A stretch of 52,692 bases of DNA from an uncultured bacterium (lineage in GTDB: Bacteria; Bacillota_I; Bacilli_A; Izemoplasmatales; Hujiaoplasmataceae): the NCBI GenBank assembly GCA_903844055.1, contig CAIMSF010000203.1, positions 1 to 52,692 on the forward strand, given 5' to 3'. Shown here one piece after another: positions 30,899 through 38,522 of this stretch. The stretch's first letter is position 1. Each line of letters opens with the position of its first letter. Position numbers and translations under genes: made by a program. The notes beneath the pieces are model-generated. The model was given only the letters and a program-made list of their open reading frames with translations, did no database searches and had not been told where the DNA came from.

Positions 30899-30912
30899 TC
30901 GGAGGGACCATC

Positions 30913-31023
30913 ATGTCATTTGCCATCACCGGACTCGTCATGGTCGCGATCGCCATCGCGACCCTCGTCGGCATCGTCGTCACGCTCGTCCGCCGCGGCA
31001 AGAACCGCAAGGACGAGGAGTAG
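30913..31023 (+). CDS. 36-aa single-span membrane peptide
   Basis: MSFAITGLVMVAIAIATLVGIVVTLVRRGKNRKDEE; ATG 30913 with ggaggg RBS, fills the cls-rmuC gap. Confidence 0.65.
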   Translation: MSFAITGLVMVAIAIATLVGIVVTLVRRGKNRKDEE

Positions 31024-31033
31024 GAGGGCGCCC

Positions 31034-32329
31034 ATGGGATTCGTCGAAATCGCCCTCGTCGCCCTGCTCGTGCTCGCCACCTTTTTGACCGCGGCCGCGG
31101 CCTATTTCGTCTTTCGTCCGAAACGCGAGGACGGCGCGAAGGACGAGGTCGCCCGGCTCGCCAAGGAAACGCAGGACGGCATCGCCGGCCTTCGGCAATC
31201 CGTCACCGAGGCGATCTACCAGTCGATCATCGCCTTCAACGAGAAGGTCAACCTGAAACTCTCCGACAACGCCGACAGATCCGCCGGCAACATCACCGAC
31301 TTCCGCGTCAGCGTGAACAAGGAACTCGCGGAGTTCCAGGAGAAGATCGCGACCAAGCTCAACGCCGAATTCAAGACGATGGCAGAGTCCGTCGAGAAGC
31401 AGATGGGCGCCATCAACACCAAGGTCGAAGACCGCCTCTCGCAGGGATTCCGGAGTACGAACGAGACCTTCCTGCAAATCGCCGAGCGCGTCAAGGTCAT
31501 CGACGAGGCCCAGAAGAAGATCGAAGGCCTGTCGACCGAGATGATGAGCCTCCAGCAGATCCTGTCCAACAACCAGACCCGCGGTTCGTTCGGCGAGTAT
31601 CAACTGAACCAGATCCTCTCGAACGTTTTCGGCGCCGAGAACCGGCGGCTGTTCGACACGCAGGTGACGCTCAAGGAGGCGCGCGGGAAATCCGAAGGGG
31701 TCCGCGTCGACGCCGCCGTCTATATGCCCGGCGCCAACGGGGCGAACGTGATACTGCCGATCGACTCGAAGTTCCCATTCTCGGAGTACGCGAAGCTGTT
31801 CGACAACAAGGACCTTTCGCGCGAAGACGAGGAGAAGACGATCCAGGCGTTCGGCGCCGACGTGAAGAAGCGCATCACCGAAATCGCTTCGAAATACATC
31901 ATCCCCGGCATCACGACCGACTACGCCCTGATGTTCGTCGCCTCCGACGGGATCCTCGCCCTGATCCATTCGCATCTGCAGAACGTGGCCGAATACGCCC
32001 GCGAGAAGCGCGTCACGATTGTTTCACCCACCACGCTGATCCCGCTATTGGCGTCCTATCGAGCGGTCAAGATCGATTTCGAGCGGACCAAATACTCCTC
32101 GCAGATCCAGAAGGAACTCAACCTGCTCGAGAAGGAATTCGCCCGCTTCGACGAGGACTGGAACAAACTGTCCGAAAACATCCAGAAACTGTCGAAGCAA
32201 AGCGGCGAAGTGAACGCGCACGTACAGAAGATCTCCAACAAGTTCGGCCAGATCAAAAACGTCGAAATACCCGAAGAACGGGCCCTCGAAGCGCCGCGGA
32301 TCGAAGAGCGCGCGGAGTCCTCCGACTGA
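31034..32329 (+). CDS. rmuC: DNA recombination protein RmuC homolog
   Basis: N-terminal TM, coiled coil, GSFGEYQLNQILSNVFGAENRRLFDTQ...ILPIDSKFPFSEYAKL...LMFVASDGILALIHS; start ATG 31034. Confidence 0.92.
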   Translation: MGFVEIALVALLVLATFLTAAAAYFVFRPKREDGAKDEVARLAKETQDGIAGLRQSVTEAIYQSIIAFNEKVNLKLSDNADRSAGNITDFRVSVNKELAEFQEKIATKLNAEFKTMAESVEKQMGAINTKVEDRLSQGFRSTNETFLQIAERVKVIDEAQKKIEGLSTEMMSLQQILSNNQTRGSFGEYQLNQILSNVFGAENRRLFDTQVTLKEARGKSEGVRVDAAVYMPGANGANVILPIDSKFPFSEYAKLFDNKDLSREDEEKTIQAFGADVKKRITEIASKYIIPGITTDYALMFVASDGILALIHSHLQNVAEYAREKRVTIVSPTTLIPLLASYRAVKIDFERTKYSSQIQKELNLLEKEFARFDEDWNKLSENIQKLSKQSGEVNAHVQKISNKFGQIKNVEIPEERALEAPRIEERAESSD

Positions 32330-32367
32330 CCCTCTTGATCCACAAGACGATTCCCGAAAGATAGTGC

Positions 32368-32396
32368 TTGCATTTTATAACCAATCGTTATATAAT
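32368..32396 (+). promoter_or_regulatory. csp promoter
   Basis: TTGCAT - 17 nt - TATAAT. Confidence 0.75.
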
Positions 32397-32440
32397 GTAT
32401 TCAGTATCAAAAATAAAAACAAGGAGAAACACAAAAACAA

Positions 32441-32638
32441 ATGAACGGCACGGTCAAGTGGTTTAACGCAGAAAAAGGTTATGGATTCATTACCGGTGAA
32501 GACGGAAAAGACATCTTCGCTCACTACTCGGCAATCCAAGGCGAAGGCTACAAAGCTCTCGAAAACGGCCAGAAGGTTTCCTTCGAAGTCGTCAACGGCG
32601 CTCGTGGACCCCAAGCTGCCAATATCGTCAAACTGTAA
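32441..32638 (+). CDS. csp: Cold shock protein
   Basis: [51 protein letters not shown]. Confidence 0.97.
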   Translation: MNGTVKWFNAEKGYGFITGEDGKDIFAHYSAIQGEGYKALENGQKVSFEVVNGARGPQAANIVKL

Positions 32639-32660
32639 TAAGCAAAACGATATCAACCTA

Positions 32661-32688
32661 AAAAGGCACCCCGCGGGGTGCCTTTTTT
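32661..32688. terminator. Bidirectional terminator csp(+)/GGDEF gene(-)
   Basis: aaaaggcacccc gc ggggtgcctttttt. Confidence 0.9.
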
Positions 32689-32704
32689 CGTGATTCGAGA
32701 GCGC

Positions 32705-33874
32705 TTATTTCAGGTCTTCGACGGTCATCACGCGGTTCTTGCCGGACCGCTTGGCGAGATATAGCGCCTTGTCGGCGTCGCGATAGCCGCGGTCGAAGGT
32801 CGCGTCGATGACGGAAACGCCGATCGAGACGGAGGTGCGGATCGCATGCTCGTCGATCGCGAAGGCGGTCGTCGCGATGATGTCGCGGATCCTTTCGGCG
32901 AGTTTTTTGATGTCTTGGAGGGCGAATCCCGGGCAAGCGACGAGGAATTCGTCTCCGCCCCAGCGCGAGATGAGCGCCGTCTTCGGCACGTTCTCGGTCA
33001 GGACGCGGGCGATCACCCGGATCAAGCCGTCGCCGGCCGGATGACCGTATCCGTCGTTCACGAGCTTGAACTCGTCAAGGTCGAGGATGAAGATGGGAAT
33101 CGGCTTCGCGCCCTCCTTTTGAGCGGCGTAGGCGTCGCGCAGGGCGTCCTCCATCGCGCCGCGGTTCAGAAGACCCGAGAGACGGTCGCGGCGGGACAAC
33201 TCCTGGAGCTCCAGGGTTTGCGCCTCGATGATCGCGGTGCGTCTGGTCTTGGCGAGCAGGTTGATCCAGCCGACCACTGAAACGAACAGGCCGAGCGAGA
33301 CGGTCGCGAACACGTTCATGCGGGCGGATGCGAGCAGCACGGGATCGCTCTGCGTCAGCGGCAGCGCGAAGAACATGAAGAGGAAGACGGAGTAGAAGGC
33401 GATGATCGACGCCGAGGGACGCAGATAGAAGACGAATCCGGCAAGTACGCAAGCGTAGATGAAGACGGAAATGTTGGGGCTGATGTATTGTCCGATGACG
33501 GTGTTCACGCCGCTCAGGGCGACGATGAGGGCGACGCCGACGTATTGGACGCCGATGAACGCCTTGTGCCTTCCCCATTTCCGAAGCAAGGCGAGGATGC
33601 CGAGAAGGATCAGGTGGCTCGCGATCATGATCCCGTCGACGATCAGGATCTGGGTGCGCCAGAGCTGGACGACCGCGTCTCCGGCGGGATCGACGCGCGA
33701 TACCCCGATCATCGTCGCGGCGATGATCGGCGTCGCCAGCAGCACCATCACAAGATAGCGCCCGAAATTGATCTCGTTTGCGATCCGTACGTATCGGCTG
33801 CTGGACCGACGGGTTTCGCCGATCGCATCCGAAAAGCGTTTCAATGCGTCTTTGATGCGCTCATAGAGTTTCAT
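32705..33874 (-). CDS. Membrane GGDEF-domain protein (putative diguanylate cyclase)
   Basis: Multi-TM N-terminus then RRDRLSGLLNRGAMEDAL...LDLDEFKLVNDGYGHPAGDGLI...ISRWGGDEFLVACPGF; start at MKLYERIKDAL with ggagg upstream. Confidence 0.92.
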   Translation of the reverse strand: MKLYERIKDALKRFSDAIGETRRSSSRYVRIANEINFGRYLVMVLLATPIIAATMIGVSRVDPAGDAVVQLWRTQILIVDGIMIASHLILLGILALLRKWGRHKAFIGVQYVGVALIVALSGVNTVIGQYISPNISVFIYACVLAGFVFYLRPSASIIAFYSVFLFMFFALPLTQSDPVLLASARMNVFATVSLGLFVSVVGWINLLAKTRRTAIIEAQTLELQELSRRDRLSGLLNRGAMEDALRDAYAAQKEGAKPIPIFILDLDEFKLVNDGYGHPAGDGLIRVIARVLTENVPKTALISRWGGDEFLVACPGFALQDIKKLAERIRDIIATTAFAIDEHAIRTSVSIGVSVIDATFDRGYRDADKALYLAKRSGKNRVMTVEDLK

Positions 33875-34007
33875 GCGGATGTCCTCCGGAACCATGACTT
33901 GCGTCTGACAAGTTGGAAGCCCCTTTCTTTTATTTTATCATATAGGGCGAGGAGAATGGCGGAAATGCCCGTTTTTTTGCCCGGTCGGGGGAAGACCGCG
34001 CTTTCCG

Positions 34008-34036
34008 TTGTCTATCCACGCCGTATAGTGTATAAT
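34008..34036 (+). promoter_or_regulatory. cysS promoter
   Basis: TTGTCT - 17 nt - TATAAT. Confidence 0.65.
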
Positions 34037-34065
34037 AATCATACACCCATCAAACGACGGAAGTG

Positions 34066-35409
34066 ATGACCATGAAGATTTTCAACTCCTACACCAACGC
34101 CCTCGAAACGTTCGTCCCGCGCCACCCCGGCGTCGTGTCGATGTATGTCTGCGGTCCGACCGTGTACAACTACATCCATATCGGGAACGCCCGTCCGGTC
34201 GTTTTTTTCGACACCGTCCGGCGTTACTTCGCCGCCAAGGGGAACCGCGTCCGGTTCGTGTCGAACTTCACCGACGTCGACGACAAGATCATCGCGAAGG
34301 CGAAGGAACAGGGCAAGGATGAGGCGTCTGTCAGCCAGTTCTTCATCGATGCCTTCCTCCGCGACGTCGCGGCCCTCGGTTCGAGCGTCGACTACGTCCA
34401 GCCGCGCGTGACGCGATACATGGATAAAATCATCGACTACATCGCCGACCTCGTGAAGGAAGACTACGCCTACGTCGTCGATGGCGACGTCTATTTCCGC
34501 GTCTCAAAGTTCGCCGAATACGGCCGACTCTCCAACCGCAAGCTCGACGACCTGATCGCCGGCGCCCGCGTCGAAGTCAACGAGAAGAAAGAGTCGCCGC
34601 TCGATTTCACGCTGTGGAAGAAAACCGCCGAAGGGATCCGCTGGGACTCCCCCTTCTCGGTCGGTCGTCCGGGCTGGCATACCGAATGCGTCGCGATGAT
34701 CGACGACATCTTCGGCGAGGAGATCGACATCCACGGCGGCGGGATGGACCTGATGTTCCCGCATCATGAAAACGAGATCGCCCAGGCGTGCGCGCATGAC
34801 CATCACCGCGTCGCCCGCTACTGGATGCACAACGGCCGGCTCGACATCGGCGGCGAGAAGATGTCCAAGAGCCTCGGCAACGACATCAAGGTGAAGGACC
34901 TCGCAGGCGACCTGCGCGGCTACCGGATGTATCTTCTGGCGACCCACTACCGCGCCCCGCTCAGCTTCTCCCTGGAGAACCTCGAAAGCTACCAGAAGGA
35001 ATGGGCGAAGGACGAGAAGAGCGTCCAGACCCTCTTCCGCACGCTTGATCGGAACCGCACGCTGCAGCCCCACGCGGTCCTGTCCGACCCCGAGATCGCA
35101 TCGACCCTGACCCAGTTCGACGAAGCGATGGAAAACGACTTCAACACGCCGAACGCCCTCACCGCCTGGAACGTCCTCCTGAAGATCATCAACAACCTCC
35201 TCCGCCGTCCTTCCGAGCCATCCGTCATGAACCAGGCCCTCGAGGCCGCCCGCTACATGCTCGGCGTCCTCGGCCTCGAACCCGTCCTGAAGCCGCTCGA
35301 CGGGGAGGAACGCGCCCTCTTCACGGCGTGGGACGATGCGCGCAAGGCGAAGGACTTCGCCGCCGCGGACCGCTTCCGCGCCGAACTGGTCCGCCGCGAC
35401 CTCATCTAA
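34066..35409 (+). CDS. cysS: Cysteinyl-tRNA synthetase
   Basis: MYVCGPTVYNYIHIGNARP, GWHTECVAM, GGMDLMFPHHENEIAQ, KMSKSLGN (ATG 34072 is an alternative start). Confidence 0.96.
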   Translation: MTMKIFNSYTNALETFVPRHPGVVSMYVCGPTVYNYIHIGNARPVVFFDTVRRYFAAKGNRVRFVSNFTDVDDKIIAKAKEQGKDEASVSQFFIDAFLRDVAALGSSVDYVQPRVTRYMDKIIDYIADLVKEDYAYVVDGDVYFRVSKFAEYGRLSNRKLDDLIAGARVEVNEKKESPLDFTLWKKTAEGIRWDSPFSVGRPGWHTECVAMIDDIFGEEIDIHGGGMDLMFPHHENEIAQACAHDHHRVARYWMHNGRLDIGGEKMSKSLGNDIKVKDLAGDLRGYRMYLLATHYRAPLSFSLENLESYQKEWAKDEKSVQTLFRTLDRNRTLQPHAVLSDPEIASTLTQFDEAMENDFNTPNALTAWNVLLKIINNLLRRPSEPSVMNQALEAARYMLGVLGLEPVLKPLDGEERALFTAWDDARKAKDFAAADRFRAELVRRDLI

Positions 35410-35790
35410 ATGGTTCCCTTCAGCGGCGCGACGCTCGCCTATATCGGCGACGCCGTCCTCGAACTTCGGGTCCGCGAGCACCTGCTTGCCCGCGGCCTCA
35501 CCAAGACCAACGACCTCCACACGGCCGCGATCCGATACACGTCCGCCGGCGGCGAGTCCCGCGCCGCGGACAAGCTCCTTGCGGGCATTCTGACGGATGC
35601 GGAAATCGACGTCTTCAAGCGCGGCCGCAACGCCGAGGCCTCGCATCGGCCGAAGAACGCCGACCTCGCCACCTACCATCAGGCCAGCGGCCTCGAAGCG
35701 CTCTTCGGATTCCTCTATCTCGAAGGGCGGCGGGACCGGCTCGAAGAACTGATGCGCGCCGCGATCGCGGCGGTTGAGGAACTCCTCTGA
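35410..35790 (+). CDS. mrnC: Mini-ribonuclease III
   Basis: LAYIGDAVLELRVREHLLARG...RGRNAEASHRPKNADLATYHQASGLEALFGFLYLEGR; abuts cysS (TAAATG). Confidence 0.93.
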   Translation: MVPFSGATLAYIGDAVLELRVREHLLARGLTKTNDLHTAAIRYTSAGGESRAADKLLAGILTDAEIDVFKRGRNAEASHRPKNADLATYHQASGLEALFGFLYLEGRRDRLEELMRAAIAAVEELL

Positions 35791-35806
35791 CCGGGGGGAG
35801 TTTTTT
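35780..35806 (+). terminator. Probable terminator after mrnC
   Basis: aactcc ... ggagtt followed by ttttt. Confidence 0.55.
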
Positions 35807-35876
35807 CACGAAACGGAAGGGCTCTTTTTCAAATGGCGCGGGACCCGCGTTGTGATACAATGAAAGTGGTGATACG

Positions 35877-36590
35877 ATGTCGGTATTGATCTATGGAAAG
35901 AATCCATGCAAGGAGATCCTCGCTGCCGGAAGACCCGTCCGCGGGGCGTTTATCCAAGCCGGGACCAACGCCGACATGGCGGCCGCGCTGAAGGCCGCGG
36001 GGGTTCCGTTCGGCGTCCTTGACAAGGCGACCTTCGACCGGACCTACCCCGGCAACCACCAGGGCGTCGTGTTCGAGATCGACGCGTACAAGACCCTGAC
36101 GCTCGAAGAAGCGTTCGCGAAGCATGCGTCCGTCGCGCATCCGCTCTACCTGATGCTCGACGGGATCGAGGATCCGCACAATCTCGGCGCGATCATCCGC
36201 AGCGCCGAGGCGGGCGGCGTCACCGGGATCATCCTCCCGAAGGATCGCAGCGTCGGGATCACCGGGACGGTCGCGAAGGTGGCTTCCGGAGCGCTCGAAT
36301 ACCTCGACGTGATCGAAGTCACGAACCTCGCCCAGACGATCGACAAGCTCAAGAAACATGGGTTCTGGATCGTCGGCACGGCGATGGACGCCGCCAAGAA
36401 ACACACCGAGATCGACGTGTCGACGCCGCTGTGCGTCGTCATCGGCAGCGAAGGCAGGGGCATGGGCCGTTTGATCAGGGAAAGCGTCGACTACTGCGTC
36501 CGGATCCCGATGGCGGGCAGGGCGAACAGCCTGAACGCCTCCGTCGCGGCCGGCATCATCATCTTCGACATTCTCCGGAAGAGGGGATAG
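35877..36590 (+). CDS. rlmB: 23S rRNA (guanosine-2'-O)-methyltransferase RlmB (SpoU family)
   Basis: LMLDGIEDPHNLGAIIRSAEAGGVTGIILPKDR...VIGSEGRGMGRLIRESVDYCVRIPMAGRANSLNASVAAGI. Confidence 0.95.
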   Translation: MSVLIYGKNPCKEILAAGRPVRGAFIQAGTNADMAAALKAAGVPFGVLDKATFDRTYPGNHQGVVFEIDAYKTLTLEEAFAKHASVAHPLYLMLDGIEDPHNLGAIIRSAEAGGVTGIILPKDRSVGITGTVAKVASGALEYLDVIEVTNLAQTIDKLKKHGFWIVGTAMDAAKKHTEIDVSTPLCVVIGSEGRGMGRLIRESVDYCVRIPMAGRANSLNASVAAGIIIFDILRKRG

Positions 36591-36593
36591 CGC

Positions 36594-37136
36594 TTGGATT
36601 TTCGCCAGTACAACGACTACGAGATCATCGATCTGATCAGACAGGGCAGCGAAGAGGCCTGGAACCTGATGTTCGACAAGTACCGTTGGCTGATTGCGAA
36701 AAAGATCTCCAAGTTCAACCTGACCGCCGAATACGACGACCGCTTCCAGGAAAGCCTGATGGTGATGCACCGGTCGATCCTCCATTTCGACGACCGTATG
36801 AACAAGTCGTTCACGCGCTATTTCGAGTCGAACCTCGAACACCATCTGATCAGCGTGATCCGCGCGAGACAGCGGCAGAACCGCTTCGCCGCCGAACGGC
36901 TGCCGCTCCTGCTTGCGGACGAGGTCCGCGAGACGGAAGCCGCCTATTATACCTCCGCCGAGATCGAAGCGGGCATCGGTTCCCTCTCCGCCTTCGAGCG
37001 GACGATCTTCCAAGAACGCATGATCCGCCGCCGTCCGATCGCGGAAATCGCATCCGCTCTCGCCGTTCCGCCGAAAAAAGTCTACAACGCCGTCGAACGC
37101 GTCCGGAAAAAAATTAAAATGCGTTTGGAGCCATGA
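36594..37136 (+). CDS. Sigma-70 family factor, SigH-like by position
   Basis: Region 2-like N-terminus, C-terminal HTH ERTIFQERMIRRRPIAEIASALAVPPKKVYNAVERVRKKIK; lies rlmB-X-rpmG-secE-nusG as sigH does in B. subtilis; TTG start. Confidence 0.75.
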   Translation: MDFRQYNDYEIIDLIRQGSEEAWNLMFDKYRWLIAKKISKFNLTAEYDDRFQESLMVMHRSILHFDDRMNKSFTRYFESNLEHHLISVIRARQRQNRFAAERLPLLLADEVRETEAAYYTSAEIEAGIGSLSAFERTIFQERMIRRRPIAEIASALAVPPKKVYNAVERVRKKIKMRLEP

Positions 37137-37141
37137 TTTTC

Positions 37142-37170
37142 TTGACAAAATAGTCTTATTTTGATACATT
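37142..37170 (+). promoter_or_regulatory. rpmG-secE-nusG promoter
   Basis: TTGACA - 17 nt - TACATT. Confidence 0.7.
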
Positions 37171-37194
37171 TAATAAAGCAAGCGAGTTGATAAG

Positions 37195-37341
37195 ATGAAA
37201 GATAAAATCGTGTTGATCTGTCAGGAATGCCTGTCCCGTAACTATGAAATCAAACGGCCGGCGGAAATGAAAACCCGCTTCGAGATCATGAAGTATTGCG
37301 ACAAATGCAAAAAACACACGCTCCACAAGGAGAGCAAATAG
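37195..37341 (+). CDS. rpmG: 50S ribosomal protein L33 (zinc-binding form)
   Basis: MKDKIVLICQECLSRNYEIKRPAEMKTRFEIMKYCDKCKKHTLHKESK*, 48 aa, absent from ORF track. Confidence 0.93.
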   Translation: MKDKIVLICQECLSRNYEIKRPAEMKTRFEIMKYCDKCKKHTLHKESK

Positions 37342-37351
37342 GAGGACCGCC

Positions 37352-37861
37352 ATGGCCGACCAAGTCAAAGAGAAGAAAGTCAAGAAAATCAAACCCGTCC
37401 AAGCCCCCAAACCCGTCCAGACGCCGGAAGAAAAGCATTCCCGCATCATGGAAATCCTGAAAAAGGAATACGCCTTCGAGAACTGGCTGCTCGCGATCCT
37501 GAGCCCGGTCCTGATCCTGTATGGGGTATACATCATCCTCGGCAAATTCGGCAGCACGGACCTCACCGCCGCGCTCGGCAGCTCCGGCTACGCGTTCATC
37601 GACTTCTTTTTCGAGACGGACCTGAAGCGGATCCTCACCGGCACGTTCCTGATCCTCGTCGGCACGCTCGTCATCATCTTCCTCGCCATCCCCGTCATGC
37701 GCCCCTCGATCACCGAAATGAAGAAGTCCTCCTGGCCGACCGGCAAGGAACTCGCCGGCGACTCCGGACGCGTGTTCGCCTTCCTCTTGTTCCTCATCTT
37801 CGTGTTCACCCTCTACGGATTCGCCCTCGACCCGCTTTTCAAATGGATTTACACCCTGTAA
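37352..37861 (+). CDS. secE: Preprotein translocase SecE, three-TM form
   Basis: C-terminal PSITEMKKSSWPTGKELAGDSGRVFAFLLFLIFVFTLYGFALDPLF is the SecE core; between rpmG and nusG. Confidence 0.92.
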   Translation: MADQVKEKKVKKIKPVQAPKPVQTPEEKHSRIMEILKKEYAFENWLLAILSPVLILYGVYIILGKFGSTDLTAALGSSGYAFIDFFFETDLKRILTGTFLILVGTLVIIFLAIPVMRPSITEMKKSSWPTGKELAGDSGRVFAFLLFLIFVFTLYGFALDPLFKWIYTL

Positions 37862-37876
37862 CCGATTGGCCGCATA

Positions 37877-38416
37877 ATGGAAAACAAACGTTTGTGGTAT
37901 ATCGTTCAGACCTACTCCGGGTTTGAAAACTCCGTCAAGGAGAATCTGAAACGCCGCATTGAGACGATGCAGATGGAGAACAAGATCTTCGAGGTCATGA
38001 TTCCCGAGGAGCTGAAGGCGGAAAAGAAAGCCGACGGTTCGATCAAGGAAAAGATGGTCAAGATGTTCCCCGGCTACGTCTTCATCGAGATGATGGTCAC
38101 CGACGATTCGTGGTTCGTCGTCCGCAACACGCCCGGCGTCACCGGCTTCCTCGGTTCCTCCGGCGGCGGCACCAAACCGATCCCGCTGCTCCCCGAAGAA
38201 ATCAACCCGATCCTGAAAAAGTGCGGGCTCCTTCAGGCGCAGAAGCTGAACGCGAAGATCGGACAGAGCGTCAAGGTCGCGACCGGCGCCTTCACGGGCC
38301 AGATCGGCACGATCGAAAGCATCAACGACGAAAAGGGCTCCGTCAAGGTCCTGCTCGAGATGTTCGGACGCAAAACGCCGATCGAACTCGACTTCGCCGA
38401 CATCGAAGTTCTGTAA
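37877..38416 (+). CDS. nusG: Transcription termination/antitermination protein NusG
   Basis: LWYIVQTYSGFENSVKENLKRRIE...VKMFPGYVFIEMMVTDDSWFVVRNTPGVTGFLG; KOW region GQSVKVATGAFTGQIGTIESIN. Confidence 0.97.
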   Translation: MENKRLWYIVQTYSGFENSVKENLKRRIETMQMENKIFEVMIPEELKAEKKADGSIKEKMVKMFPGYVFIEMMVTDDSWFVVRNTPGVTGFLGSSGGGTKPIPLLPEEINPILKKCGLLQAQKLNAKIGQSVKVATGAFTGQIGTIESINDEKGSVKVLLEMFGRKTPIELDFADIEVL

Positions 38417-38425
38417 AACTTGTAA

Positions 38426-38457
38426 AAAAGCCGGAGAAATCCGACTTTTTCTTTTTT
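38426..38457 (+). terminator. Probable terminator after nusG
   Basis: aaaagccgga gaaa tccgactttt (one mismatch) with T tract. Confidence 0.65.
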
Positions 38458-38522
38458 CACGGTCGAAAACGGCACCCCCGGCGTGATATAATACCCTTTG
38501 AGTCGTATTTTTGAGGTGGACT

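Noticed and set aside
30920-31033. N-terminal extension of the rmuC ORF
   Set aside because: Low-complexity S/R-rich shadow of the 36-aa peptide gene; RmuC start with TM helix is at ATG 31034.
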